Shown: positions 25,685-34,200, counted from the first letter of the stretch. The stretch: DNA of 64,000 bases from Pseudomonas sp. UYIF39 (GCF_029963765.1 NZ_JALBYU010000020.1:48757-112756); one strand, 5' to 3'. The notes: generated by a model from the letters alone, not told the origin. Numbers and translations: made by a program.

Positions 25685-25713
25685 GCCCCGCTCACCGATT
25701 CGGTGAGTGGGGC
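25685..25713. terminator. GC-rich hairpin between secreted-protein and csgB genes
   Basis: GCCCCGCTCACCG-ATT-CGGTGAGTGGGGC forms a strong stem shortly after the stop codon. There is no T run behind it, so it may stabilise mRNA ends or partly attenuate transcription into csgBA rather than terminate it fully. Confidence 0.45.
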
Positions 25714-25738
25714 CGGCCTCTTCCCAAAGGACGCAGCC

Positions 25739-26200
25739 ATGAAAACCTCGACCTTAGCCGTGTTCTGCCTGCTTCTGCTCTGTAGCAGTGCGGGCGCGCG
25801 CGCCGACGATTTGATGGAGAACGACGACCTGGCCCCCGGCGCCGACCTCGGCGAGTTACCACCACCGATTGGCCAGCAAGCACTGATTGATCAGAACGGC
25901 CAGGCCAACGTTGCGCTGTTGGAACAGAACGGCCAGTCGCTGCTCGGTCGCATCGTCCAGTCGGGCAGTAATCAGGAAGCTTACATCCTGCAACAAGGCA
26001 GCGACCTGATGGCAATGATCACTCAGCAAGGTTCCGGCAACGCCGCCTCGATCACCCAGACCGGCAGCCACAACCGCGCGCAGATTTCCCAGAACGGCAA
26101 CAACAACGACGCCAGCATCGACCAGGCCGGCACGGGGCTTTCAAGCGCCGTGACCCAGTCCGGAAACGGCATGAACGTTTCGGTCAAACAATACCGCTAA
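25739..26200 (+). CDS. csgB: curlin minor subunit, CsgB-like nucleator
   Basis: The 153-residue exported protein (signal LAVFCLLLLCSSAGARA) contains about five imperfect curlin repeats of the QxGxxN type: LIDQNGQANVALLEQNGQ, VQSGSNQEA, ITQQGSGNAASITQTGSHN, ISQNGNNNDASIDQAGTG and TQSGNGMNVSVKQ. Repeat number and size fit the nucleator CsgB, and it lies immediately before the longer csgA-like gene. Curlins cross the outer membrane through CsgG and polymerise into amyloid fibres. I chose the ATG at 25739, which begins the signal peptide and follows AAAGGA. Confidence 0.85.
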   Translation: MKTSTLAVFCLLLLCSSAGARADDLMENDDLAPGADLGELPPPIGQQALIDQNGQANVALLEQNGQSLLGRIVQSGSNQEAYILQQGSDLMAMITQQGSGNAASITQTGSHNRAQISQNGNNNDASIDQAGTGLSSAVTQSGNGMNVSVKQYR

Positions 26201-26227
26201 AGCACTGCACCATTTGGAGGTTTCATC

Positions 26228-27607
26228 ATGTTCAAACTGACGCCCCTCACCGCCGCCATCCTGGTCATAGTCAGTGCCCAGGCGATGGCCGACGACAGCG
26301 TTTCCACCCAGAACCAGGTCGGTACCGCCAACATCGCCGACGTTCAACAGACCGCGGCCCCGTTCAGTACCGCCACCCAGCAGCAACACGGCGAGGGCAA
26401 CGATGCCGCAGCGGTGCAAGATAACGCCACCGGCACCATCACCCAGGATCAACTCGGCGACTACAACGCCGGTTACGCCGAGCAACTGTTCGAAGACGGC
26501 AGCACCATCACCCAGCAACAGCTTGGCAGTTCCAACACCAGCCATGCCAGCCAGTCGATCGGCATGGGCGGTAACGAAGCGCTGCAACAACAGCAAGGCA
26601 CCGGCAACTTCTCGTTCATCTATCAGGACAGTCAGGAAGGTACCCACGGTCAAACCTTCCAGTTTGGTGACAGCAACGAGGCCAATATCGAACAGATCCA
26701 ACTGGGCACTGCCAACAACGCAGTGATCATCCAGTACGGCACCGCCAACTACGCCACCGCCGAACAGATCGCCCACATGGGTGGCCAGATCAATCTCAAC
26801 CAGGCGGGCGAAGGCAACTACGCCTATGGCGACCAGCGCGATGGCAACGGCGGCACCGTGACCATCAACCAGTTCGGCGACTTCAATGGCGCCGAAGTCT
26901 GGCAAGGCGGGCAAACCGCCAGCGAGGCCACTGTCAACCAGTACGGGCAAACCAACGAAACCGTGGTCGACCAAAGCTTCGGCGAAAACAACGTCGCCCA
27001 GGTGCTGCAAGTCGGCGACCTCAACGCGATTTATGCCGACCAGTTCGAGTCCGTCGGCTCGACCCTGGCGCTGTACCAACAAGGCACCGGCAACGTGCAC
27101 TTCACCTACCAAAAGGGTGACAGCCATGTGTTGAACGCCACCTCCGTGGGTAACGACAACAAGGTCTACGCCAGCGACTGGAAAGGCCCGCAAAAGGGTG
27201 GCCAGTTCGGCAGCAACCAACGTGCAACCGTCAACCAGAACGGCACCAACAACACCGCCAGCTTCAAACAGGACGGCATCGGCCACATCATGACCACCAG
27301 CCAGACCGGCACCGGCAACAAAACCACCGTCACCCAGGCCGAAAACTACAACGAGCTGTACTTCGACCAGAACGGCAGCGACAACATCCTCATCGCCGAC
27401 CAGCGCGGCACCACCAACCTGGCCCAAGGCAGCTCCAACGGTATCGGCAACACCACAAACTTCGACCAGTCCGGCACCATGAACGTGGCCTACGTCACTC
27501 AGAGCGGCACCGGCAACATTGCCAGTGTCACTCAGAGCGGCATGACCCAGACTGCGACCGTGCAGCAGATGGGTACTGACAACAAGGCGACTGTGCTGCA
27601 GCAATAA
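26228..27607 (+). CDS. csgA: large curlin major subunit, CsgA-like
   Basis: The 459-residue protein has a signal peptide (LTPLTAAILVIVSAQAMA) followed almost entirely by curlin-type repeats with glutamine and asparagine ladders, for example QQLGSSN, QFGDSN, QLGTAN, QYGQTN, QVGDLN, QNGTNN, QSGTGN and QMGTDN, more than twenty in total. E. coli CsgA is 151 residues with five repeats, so this is about three times larger. It should be exported through CsgG and assemble into amyloid. It lies 27 bases after csgB, with GGAGG before the ATG, and ends at a strong terminator. Confidence 0.87.
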   Translation: MFKLTPLTAAILVIVSAQAMADDSVSTQNQVGTANIADVQQTAAPFSTATQQQHGEGNDAAAVQDNATGTITQDQLGDYNAGYAEQLFEDGSTITQQQLGSSNTSHASQSIGMGGNEALQQQQGTGNFSFIYQDSQEGTHGQTFQFGDSNEANIEQIQLGTANNAVIIQYGTANYATAEQIAHMGGQINLNQAGEGNYAYGDQRDGNGGTVTINQFGDFNGAEVWQGGQTASEATVNQYGQTNETVVDQSFGENNVAQVLQVGDLNAIYADQFESVGSTLALYQQGTGNVHFTYQKGDSHVLNATSVGNDNKVYASDWKGPQKGGQFGSNQRATVNQNGTNNTASFKQDGIGHIMTTSQTGTGNKTTVTQAENYNELYFDQNGSDNILIADQRGTTNLAQGSSNGIGNTTNFDQSGTMNVAYVTQSGTGNIASVTQSGMTQTATVQQMGTDNKATVLQQ

Positions 27608-27618
27608 TCGCAAGGCGT

Positions 27619-27656
27619 AAAAAAAACCGCGACCCGTGGAGGGTCGCGGTTTTTTT
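27619..27656 (+). terminator. rho-independent terminator of the csgBA operon
   Basis: ACCGCGACCC-GTGGA-GGGTCGCGGT with A8 before and T7 after forms a near-perfect hairpin 12 bases after the csgA-like stop. Confidence 0.95.
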
Positions 27657-27671
27657 GTCTGTGCCGATCAG

Positions 27672-27998
27672 CTACGTGGGTGAGTCCTGCGGATCGATGT
27701 TATCCAGCGCCCGATTCACCGCCAGGTCGGCCAGCATGATGACCTGCTGGATGCCCAACAACATGCTGCGCTGTGGCCCCTCCACAAACACCGCGAAATC
27801 AGTGGCCATGACACTGGCGGAAGCCAACGATTCACAGGCGTGGGCCAACAGGCTTTCGGTATCGATGTCCGGGGCGATAGCGAACATTCTGCTGGGGTTG
27901 TGGGGGGCGGAGTTTTTGAGAATGGCCGGGGTGGGGTGGAAGCCAGCGGTAGTGCTTACGGTTTCTGATTCGGGGGGATTGGGTGTGGGTTTGAACAT
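27672..27998 (-). CDS. DUF6124-like small Pseudomonas protein
   Basis: The 108-residue soluble protein has the conserved segment SLLAHACESLASASVMATDF and ends LADLAVNRALDNIDPQ, typical of a small Pseudomonas-restricted family (DUF6124/DUF3077 type) of unknown function. The frame is open upstream to 28175, but ATG 27998 has AGGAG at good spacing and is the family start. A deleted relic of the same family lies at 57202-57300. It is convergent with the csgBA operon. Confidence 0.7.
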   Translation of the reverse strand: MFKPTPNPPESETVSTTAGFHPTPAILKNSAPHNPSRMFAIAPDIDTESLLAHACESLASASVMATDFAVFVEGPQRSMLLGIQQVIMLADLAVNRALDNIDPQDSPT

Positions 27999-28208
27999 GG
28001 TGAAGCTCCTTTGGAAAATAGCGCCACCAGAACCTGTCGCTAAACAAGTAAGGGTGGCGACTGTATGCAGGTTAGCGAACCGGTCAAAGGCACCCGGTAG
28101 ACCCGAAGATCTCCCGCATACAGCCACCATAACGTAATTGCAGACGTCAAAAGTCTGCAAGAAAGTCTGGAGCACTGATGCACTTTGAATAGTTCGGGTC
28201 GCTAAACC

Positions 28209-28230
28209 CGGCCGCTGAATTCAGCGGCCC
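28209..28230. other. 20-base perfect palindrome in a 700-base intergenic region
   Basis: GGCCGCTGAATTCAGCGGCC (28210-28229) is an exact palindrome. It lies upstream of the DUF6124-like gene in a 719-base stretch (27999-28717) that otherwise holds only REP repeats. It could be a binding site or a structure in RNA; no T run follows. Confidence 0.5.
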
Positions 28231-28369
28231 GGAAACGATAAAGACCAGATACAAAGCGCACAAGCCGGCGGATTCTGGCGTAGTCGTAGGCAACGGCGCA
28301 AGGATCTGTAGCTTTCAGGAAGTAACGTTAAACACCATTAAACACGCCCCTCAAATCAGCACACATTCC

Positions 28370-28461
28370 CTGTAGGAGCGAGCCTGCTCGCGATTGCGGC
28401 GTGTCATTCAACATTGATGTCAGCTGACCCATTGTCATCGCGAGCAAGCTCGCTCCCACAG
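28370..28461. repeat. REPIN (inverted REP doublet)
   Basis: Inverted copies of the 25-base REP unit at 28370-28394 and 28437-28461 flank about 42 bases, the same arrangement as at 916-1006. Confidence 0.85.
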
Positions 28462-28535
28462 GGGATTGAGTACGGCCGGGAACAACTGCTCGGCTGTCAG
28501 GCCGTCTCGCGTATTTTGTGCACGACACGGATCAA

Positions 28536-28561
28536 CTGTGGGAGCGTGGCTTGCCCGCGAT
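28536..28561. repeat. diverged single REP element
   Basis: CTGTGGGAGCGTGGCTTGCC followed by CGCGAT is a REP unit with one inserted base and two changes relative to the other copies. Confidence 0.65.
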
Positions 28562-28717
28562 TGGCACTGTCATTCAGCCAGTAATCCACTGACAAACCAC
28601 CCTCCCCAAACACCGAGAAAAATTCGGACTTCCCCTACAAGCCAAACAGAATCCCCCGGCATCCACCCCAGAGCCTGATCGCCAAAGTGCCCCGTTTCCA
28701 AGGACCGGGCACAAAGC

Positions 28718-29980
28718 GTGACCACACTCATCCCCCAACACCAACTCGCCGGCCAGCGCGGCCAGGTGCTCGACAGCCATCAAGCTGCCGACGCTCTTCG
28801 TCAGGCCCTGAACTACCCGTACGACTTGCAAGGCTTCGACGACCTGCTGAATGCCGTGGGCGCCAACAGCTCCAACTACATGCAAACCGCCCACCAGCAA
28901 AAACTGATCAACGCCGTGAGCAACGGTGATTGGGTGATGGTCACGCCTCGCGCGAATCCAGATAACGGTGGCGCTTCATGGAAAGGTTTCAAGAACAAAC
29001 CCGAGCCACCCCCGGCGCAACATCTGGTTGAAGATCACGCCTTCACTCTGCCCAAACCGGCGGAGTCTGGATTTCACATTGTTGAAAAGCCCATGAGCCT
29101 AGAGTCCCTGGAACGCTCACTGTACGAGAGCTCACCAAGCGATGCATTACTACGAGAATTTCGTTCACTCAATCGCCATCTCGGAGAAAGGGTGAAACCG
29201 GGGCAAATGGTGATCTTCAGCGATTCACGGCACTACATGTGCCGGCGTGAAGAGGCGCAGATGATGATCGCTGCCGAGAAAGTCAACGAGGCGCTCAAGG
29301 ATCTGAGTGATGAAGAGGCTTCGTTTATGGTTGAGCACCATGAAGTGATTGAGCCGTTTCTAGGTATCTCTTCAGGTGGACTAGGCGTAGCGTCATTTAT
29401 GGTCGGTCGTCACTTGGAAGACCTCGAAGACACTCTCAAAGAAATGGAGCGCTTACATCAAGAGCAATACCGACAACATCGTCATCTTCATTCACCAGAG
29501 TTTTTTGCTCGACGCAAACGCCTGATGGCGAAACTGGACGCCGGTTTCGGGCCTTTGGTGCGTAAGGGACTCGGGCTCGCAGATCATCCCAAGCTCAAAA
29601 GAGCGTTGGGGCTTTCGTCTCGCAAAGCTATTCATCATTGGAACAAAGCAGGTGCTCCAACGCAGTTACCGGGTTACGCAACGAACATCTTGGTAGTCTC
29701 TCAAGCCGTTAAATATATGAAGGCAGGTGGTTACGTGGCGATCGCTCTGGGTGCAGGTTCAGCCGCAATGAAAATTAGCGAGACTTGCCGCAGTGGGCGC
29801 GAAGAGGAATGTCGTCAGGTGAAGTTTGTGGAGGGCTCGAAATTGTCTGGCAACGTTTTGGGTGGCATAGCGGCAGGCCGACTGGCCCCGATGGTTGCCC
29901 CTGCAACATGTGCTGCCATTGGCGCTGGAACGGTAGGGTTAGGTGGACTCGTTTGTATGTTGGTGGTGAGTGGGCTGTGA
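28718..29980 (+). CDS. putative antibacterial toxin with hydrophobic C-terminus, 3' frameshifted
   Basis: The 420-residue protein has no signal peptide. Its N-terminal 200 residues are of unknown type, a charged coiled-coil region follows (EDLEDTLKEMERLHQEQYRQ), and the C-terminus is Gly/Ala-rich and hydrophobic (AGGYVAIALGAGSAAMKI, APMVAPATCAAIGAGTVGLG), like pore-forming effectors. It starts at GTG 28718. The frame ends prematurely: one extra G near 29972 would continue it 25 residues to TGA at 30055-30057, where it would overlap the next ATG as ATGA. The two small membrane proteins downstream look like immunity proteins. The toxin role is inferred from this layout. Confidence 0.5.
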   Translation: MTTLIPQHQLAGQRGQVLDSHQAADALRQALNYPYDLQGFDDLLNAVGANSSNYMQTAHQQKLINAVSNGDWVMVTPRANPDNGGASWKGFKNKPEPPPAQHLVEDHAFTLPKPAESGFHIVEKPMSLESLERSLYESSPSDALLREFRSLNRHLGERVKPGQMVIFSDSRHYMCRREEAQMMIAAEKVNEALKDLSDEEASFMVEHHEVIEPFLGISSGGLGVASFMVGRHLEDLEDTLKEMERLHQEQYRQHRHLHSPEFFARRKRLMAKLDAGFGPLVRKGLGLADHPKLKRALGLSSRKAIHHWNKAGAPTQLPGYATNILVVSQAVKYMKAGGYVAIALGAGSAAMKISETCRSGREEECRQVKFVEGSKLSGNVLGGIAAGRLAPMVAPATCAAIGAGTVGLGGLVCMLVVSGL

Positions 29981-30053
29981 TCGCCGGTACCGCAGACGGG
30001 GGGGCAGTTTTCGGTGAAGTTGCCGGCGAAATGCTTTATCAGGTAACCGCTCC

Positions 30054-30434
30054 ATGAGTCAGCATGACTGGGCGTTTTTGGCATCTTGTTTACTTTGGGC
30101 GGCAGTGATGTTGGTGAACACAGCGGTATCGGTATACGCCGCCTATGTCAAAGCGGAGGACTGCCAGGCGCACTTTGTAAAATCGAATCTGGTCGAGCAA
30201 TACCGATTTAATCCATCCGGCACCTTCTTGAGCCGCCTAGGAAGTATGGGAATGGTCTATTCCCTGTTGGTATTCAAATACCAGCGCCGCTTAGATCCCG
30301 TCTCAATTGAAGAAGTGAAGACGTTTCCTGCGCATCTGCGGCCTTGGATCGTAATTCCTGGCCATATCAATCTGTTCTGCGTTGTCTGGATGTTTGCAAT
30401 GTGTGGTTGGGCCAAATACACGGGCCTGGTTTAA
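30054..30434 (+). CDS. small inner-membrane protein, putative immunity protein
   Basis: The 126-residue protein has an N-terminal helix (LASCLLWAAVMLVNTAVSVY), a basic cytoplasmic or periplasmic middle, and a C-terminal helix (INLFCVVWMFAMCGWAKY). It is paralogous to the next gene: compare VKTFPAHLRPWIVIPGHIN with IRRFPLHLRRWIEIPYRIN. Its ATG overlaps the stop that the frameshifted toxin gene would have. Two-helix membrane proteins in this position often protect the producer from pore-forming or membrane-targeting toxins. No database family is recognised. Confidence 0.6.
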   Translation: MSQHDWAFLASCLLWAAVMLVNTAVSVYAAYVKAEDCQAHFVKSNLVEQYRFNPSGTFLSRLGSMGMVYSLLVFKYQRRLDPVSIEEVKTFPAHLRPWIVIPGHINLFCVVWMFAMCGWAKYTGLV

Positions 30435-30613
30435 CCGAGACAAGGGAGCGAACCGACAAATGTATTTAAAAGAAATTATGCGACCTAAAACTTCGAGTCG
30501 AACTCAGATTTTGAAAAGCACAAAGACATCGCATGTAGGTCGAAGCGAAGCAGTTGCAGTAAAAATAAATCTGTTACATATCTTCGGATATGTCCTATAC
30601 GAATCGAGTATCA

Positions 30614-30997
30614 ATGACAGAAACAAGACTGCTCTACGCAGCCATCGTGATCGTCTTGTTCACGTTGGCAATTATCAACTTCACGTTCATGGCTTATGTA
30701 GGCCTTTTTAAGCTCAAAGAAATGGAGTCACATGTTAAAAACTGTTACCTCATCCATGCCAACCGTCGAGAAACTGGCGATGGTTTATACAGCCGCAGAT
30801 ACAGGCTCAACTTAATTAGGGCCATGCTAAGCAAACGCCCTTCTTTACTATTACTGAACGATCCTCGAGCCCTTGAGGATATTCGCCGCTTTCCTCTGCA
30901 TTTGCGACGCTGGATCGAGATTCCGTACCGAATAAACACGTTTTCACTTATCGGTCTTCTGGTTGTATGGGGATGGGGTGAATACATTGGATTTTGA
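30614..30997 (+). CDS. second putative immunity protein, paralogue of the preceding gene
   Basis: The 127-residue protein has helices at residues 6-28 (LLYAAIVIVLFTLAIINFTF) and near the C-terminus (FSLIGLLVVWGWGEYIGF), with a conserved RRFPLHLRRWIEIPYRIN segment between them shared with its neighbour. I start at ATG 30614; an earlier in-frame start at 30590 is possible. Codon use is more AT-rich than in surrounding genes, which fits horizontal acquisition. A duplicated immunity gene beside one toxin suggests protection against variants carried by competitors. Confidence 0.6.
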   Translation: MTETRLLYAAIVIVLFTLAIINFTFMAYVGLFKLKEMESHVKNCYLIHANRRETGDGLYSRRYRLNLIRAMLSKRPSLLLLNDPRALEDIRRFPLHLRRWIEIPYRINTFSLIGLLVVWGWGEYIGF

Positions 30998-31019
30998 TCA
31001 TCTTTCGAGTACAGCCGAA

Positions 31020-31583
31020 AGAAATAGGGGTCGGCTATCCGGTCGCCATCGCAGCGATGCGGCGACCCGACAAGCCAGCTCCCACAATTAATCGGCGCTC
31101 ACTCTTGCCCTTCACCACTCAACAGGCCGAGCGTTAGCTCGCCTGCAGCTTTTGATCTTGATCTGGCTTTTGATGTTGATCTGCCCGCCCCTTCGGGAGG
31201 CTGAGTGGAGGTGTTCATCTGGGGGGTAGGCGCGCAGCGCCGTTCGACGAAGTCGAACACATCGAGAGGAGGTCGAAGCGAAGCCGACCGGAGGCGATGC
31301 CCCCAGATGAATACCGGAACGAAGGAACGCCGAGCCTAGGCGAGGGGCCGGACGCTTGGGGCGAGACTTTTTGGTTCCTTTTGTGGCGTTTGACAAAAGG
31401 GACTCGCTGTAAGAGCGAAACCATTAGCGGCCGTTACCGCAGGAATGGATATGTACATCTGAAAGAAATAGGTCGGCTTTCAGGCCGCCTAGGTCGAGAT
31501 CAAAAGATCGCAGCCTTCGTCAGCTCCTACAGAGGGATCGGGTACATCAACAAAAGCCAGGTCGGCCCGAAGGCCGCCTCGGT
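31020..31583. repeat. non-coding region with composite Pseudomonas repeats
   Basis: This 564-base gap has no supported gene. It contains hairpin-forming repeats such as ATCGCAGCGATGCGGCGAC, a block around 31150-31420 with GACGAAGTCGAACACATCGA and TTTGGTTCCTTTTGTGGCG that looks like a multicopy Pseudomonas intergenic element, and REP-like pieces at 31480-31540 (GATCAAAAGATCGCAGCCTT). Short ORFs on the minus strand here (90 and 69 codons) lack ribosome sites. Confidence 0.5.
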
Positions 31584-32450
31584 TCACTCTTCCTCACCCT
31601 CAGGCACAACCTTGTTCTGAGTCAGGTAACGGTCAAGCGTCGCATTGTTGTCAGGCGAAGAATTATCCCCCGCCACCTGCCACAAGCGCCGCTCAATCCC
31701 CTGCGCCAGCAAATGCCCAACGGCCGACTCGATCGCCGACAACACACACAACTGCGCCGGCTCGTTCGTGGTGTAGCCAACCTCGGCTTCGAGCAACTTC
31801 TTGAACTCGATAAACTTGAACACCCCCGCACTGCGCCCGACAGAGTAAATCGTCTTGCTGGTCATCACATTCGCCAACACCTGCCCACTGCGCACATCAA
31901 CAGCACGAAGGTTCACCGACACCTGATCCACCCGATACTCCCGGGAAATATCAATCCCCAGGTACCGCGCCCCTTCCCCACCACTGCGCACGTTGGTGTC
32001 ATAGGCAACAATCCCGCCCTCAAGCATCAAATTGGCCGCCTGCAACGGTGGCAACTCACCCTGGATATTCACCGGCGTATTCGATTTTTTTTGCGAGGCG
32101 CGAATGATCTTGCGCTCGGTCAGCAGGTTCTGCAGCCCCTCACGTTCCAGCACCACAAACCAGCCACTGGCCTGCAGCGCATCCATCAACATGCTCGCCG
32201 CGCCCTGGGTCACGCTGGTGGAAAATGAACTGGCCGGGGACGGTTTGTACTGCCCGGTCTGATCCCGGAAGCCATACACCACCGCCATCAACCGCCCCTT
32301 GGGTCGTGGCATGTTCAGCAAGTCGTAATAGGTCGACGCCCGAGGTGTCAGGGTCGGTGATTCGGTGTCCTGCTCGGCCCCCATCGGCTCGCGCAAACTG
32401 CACCCTTGCAATGCCGCCAACATCAGCCCTAGCGCTATTATTTTTTTCAT
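31584..32450 (-). CDS. csgG: curli secretion channel lipoprotein CsgG
   Basis: The 288-residue protein has a lipoprotein signal (MKKIIALGLMLAALQGC) and the CsgG pattern: KGRLMAVVYGFRDQTGQYK, SSFSTSVTQGAASMLMDAL, FVVLEREGLQNLLTERKIIR, then ANLMLEGGIVAYDTN and GARYLGIDISREYRVDQVSV. CsgG forms the nonameric outer-membrane pore that exports curlins. I start at ATG 32450, where the lipoprotein signal begins. It is the last gene of the long secretion operon, following csgE and csgF. Its substrates, csgB/csgA-like proteins, are encoded 4 kb away on the other strand. Confidence 0.93.
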   Translation of the reverse strand: MKKIIALGLMLAALQGCSLREPMGAEQDTESPTLTPRASTYYDLLNMPRPKGRLMAVVYGFRDQTGQYKPSPASSFSTSVTQGAASMLMDALQASGWFVVLEREGLQNLLTERKIIRASQKKSNTPVNIQGELPPLQAANLMLEGGIVAYDTNVRSGGEGARYLGIDISREYRVDQVSVNLRAVDVRSGQVLANVMTSKTIYSVGRSAGVFKFIEFKKLLEAEVGYTTNEPAQLCVLSAIESAVGHLLAQGIERRLWQVAGDNSSPDNNATLDRYLTQNKVVPEGEEE

Positions 32451-32481
32451 GTCCTTAACTCCCCATCGATCCAAGTCCCCG

Positions 32482-32916
32482 TCAAGGGGCCAGGCCATTC
32501 ACCTGGATTTCGGAAACTTCACCGGTCGCTCGGTCAGTCACTTCAATAGTCAGTGCACCGGAGTCGTCGATAACGTTCACAACAAAAGCGTCGGTGGTCA
32601 GGCTCCCGGCATTGCCTGCGGAGATGTTGTCCATCAACTGCCCTAGCAGCCGTGATTGCAGCTGACTGGTGAAGCGCTCCAGGGCCGACGTGCCGGCCGC
32701 GCTGGTACGCTTTTTCAAGTCAGGGTCGTCGTAATCGTTCTGCGCCTGGGCGTTGTTGAGCAACCAGGTCCCGTTCAGCGGGTTGCCGCCAAACGACGGA
32801 TTGACCGGCGTGTAGACCAGCTCCGTGGCCTGGACCAGCCCACAGCTGCCGGCCCCTGTAAACCAGAGACCCAACAACCACATGCCTCTGCGTTTAGAGA
32901 AAGTTCCAATGTTCAT
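32482..32916 (-). CDS. csgF: curli assembly factor CsgF
   Basis: The 144-residue exported protein has a signal peptide and the diagnostic CsgF start of the mature chain, TELVYTPVNPSFGGNPLNGT followed by WLLNNAQAQND. CsgF sits on the outer face of CsgG and couples secretion to nucleation by CsgB. Its ATG overlaps the csgE stop by four bases and csgG follows after 31 bases. Confidence 0.93.
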   Translation of the reverse strand: MNIGTFSKRRGMWLLGLWFTGAGSCGLVQATELVYTPVNPSFGGNPLNGTWLLNNAQAQNDYDDPDLKKRTSAAGTSALERFTSQLQSRLLGQLMDNISAGNAGSLTTDAFVVNVIDDSGALTIEVTDRATGEVSEIQVNGLAP

Positions 32917-33305
32917 AGTTCGTCCCTCTCAAGGTCGGTGGTGTCCTGCAACAAGGTTTCCAGCCTGCGCTGGACGATCTGCACGCGGACCAGATCGGCA
33001 GCCTCATAGGCCTCGTCCTTCAACTCCACGGTGTTCGGCGGCAGGAAGCGCCGATAAACCAATCGTTGCTGATATTCCACGGTCACCAGGCTGCCCCAGC
33101 GTGCCGAAGGTCGTTCACGCACCACCAGATTGAAATCCATCGGGCTGGTGGCACGCAGGCGTTCACTGAACGAGTAGTAAAAGTCGTGACCGATGTGCGA
33201 GATCGTGTCGTCGACGATAAAACCCAGCATTTCGTCTTCTTCGGCAGCCGACACGAAGGACGTCATCAGCATCAGGGCCAGGGCCGGTAGCCAGTGTCTG
33301 TTCAT
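32913..33305 (-). CDS. csgE: curli secretion specificity factor CsgE
   Basis: The 130-residue protein has a signal peptide (HWLPALALMLMTSFVSAAE) and CsgE features: EMLGFIVDDTISHIGHDFYY, MDFNLVVRERPSARWGSLV and RRFLPPNTVELKDEA. CsgE caps CsgG in the periplasm and selects curlins. The ATG at 33305 overlaps the pseudopilin stop codon as ATGA, which joins the curli genes directly to the type II-like secretion genes in one operon. Confidence 0.92.
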   Translation of the reverse strand: MNRHWLPALALMLMTSFVSAAEEDEMLGFIVDDTISHIGHDFYYSFSERLRATSPMDFNLVVRERPSARWGSLVTVEYQQRLVYRRFLPPNTVELKDEAYEAADLVRVQIVQRRLETLLQDTTDLERDEL

Positions 33306-33847
33306 GGCATCACCGCCCCAACACCCGGGTCGTTTTTGGATTGGCCTTTGGGCGCGGACGCGCCATCGAGGAAGGCCTTCTCGGCCACGAACTGCCAGTC
33401 CTTGTAGCTCGCCATTCCGGTGAAGTCCGACCATTGAGTGGGAAAATCCGCCTGCTTGAGCGGCGTGTCCGTGGAGGGGCTGCTGAGGCCCGTGATGCGT
33501 CCGTCAAAACCGCGCATCAACGTCCATTCGCCGCCACCAATCGGGTCCGGGTACAGGTTGCGCAAGTGGTGTTTGGGCGACGGAAAACGCTCGTCCTGCA
33601 ACAGGTCCGCCAGCTCTTTCGGGTACTGGGCCAGGCCAGGTGAACTGCGGTAATAACTGCGCAATGCCTGAGCGTATTGAGTGCCGACCCAGAGCAACTG
33701 GCGTTCACGATCACGGCGCGACGCGGTGGACCACAACTCACCGGCGCTGGCCAGGCCCATGCCCATCAACATGATCAGAAACAGCACGCCCAGGTAAGTG
33801 AAACCGGCCTCGTTCGAGGGCTTACCACTCCGAATACAGGCTGCCAT
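33302..33847 (-). CDS. type II secretion/type IV-like pseudopilin (longer variant)
   Basis: The 181-residue protein has a prepilin-type leader ending KPSNEAGFTYLGVLFLIM, with the cleavage glycine before Phe, but Tyr-Leu replace the common Leu-Leu/Ile and the usual Glu at +5 is absent (Gly). The long C-terminal domain contains YPKELADLLQDERFPSPKHH and NLYPDPIGGGEWTLM. A missing Glu+5 is typical of the tip minor pseudopilin GspK; the family here is less certain. The gene overlaps the previous pseudopilin gene by 26 bases. Confidence 0.8.
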   Translation of the reverse strand: MAACIRSGKPSNEAGFTYLGVLFLIMLMGMGLASAGELWSTASRRDRERQLLWVGTQYAQALRSYYRSSPGLAQYPKELADLLQDERFPSPKHHLRNLYPDPIGGGEWTLMRGFDGRITGLSSPSTDTPLKQADFPTQWSDFTGMASYKDWQFVAEKAFLDGASAPKGQSKNDPGVGAVMP

Positions 33848-34196
33848 CACGCGCCCTCCCTGTGGCTCCGCTTTTGATGTCGGCGACCCCGCCCGGCACG
33901 CCGTCAGGCGGCGCCACCAGCACCCAGAGGTCTTTGCGTTCGGCAATCGGGTCCATCGGCGGGTTGCGCAGGTAACGCTGCTCGACCAGCTGTTCGAGGG
34001 AGTCGGGATACCGCCCGGTGTCGCCGTAATAGTGGTCCAGTGCTTCGCGCATGGCCGACAGGCTCTGGCGCAGCGTGGTCTCTTTCGAGGCCTCGAGGCT
34101 GTTGAAATAGCGTGGCAAGGCGATGGTCATCAGGGTGGCGATGATTGCCATGACCACCATCAGTTCCAGCAGGGTAAAGCCCTTTTCCCGACGCAT
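33822..34196 (-). CDS. type II secretion-like pseudopilin
   Basis: The 124-residue protein has the prepilin peptidase site REKG-FTLLELMVVMAIIATL with Glu at +5, followed by ALPRYFNSLEASKETTLRQS and YYGDTGRYPDSLEQLV, similar to GspG-type pseudopilins. It ends in GSLYSEW. The ATG at 34196 is fixed by the leader. It is the second of three pseudopilin genes between the secretin and csgE. Confidence 0.88.
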   Translation of the reverse strand: MRREKGFTLLELMVVMAIIATLMTIALPRYFNSLEASKETTLRQSLSAMREALDHYYGDTGRYPDSLEQLVEQRYLRNPPMDPIAERKDLWVLVAPPDGVPGGVADIKSGATGRARDGSLYSEW

Positions 34197-34200
34197 AATC

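Noticed and set aside
25685..25713. Hairpin as a complete terminator before csgB
   Set aside because: No T run follows, and csgBA has no evident promoter of its own, so read-through is more likely.
26141..27613. Open frame of 490 codons opposite csgA
   Set aside because: The repeated composition mirrors the curlin repeats; the sense frame has a signal peptide, ribosome site and terminator.
31112..31424. Short minus-strand ORFs of 94 and 69 codons
   Set aside because: They lie in a repeated intergenic element, overlap each other and have no ribosome sites.
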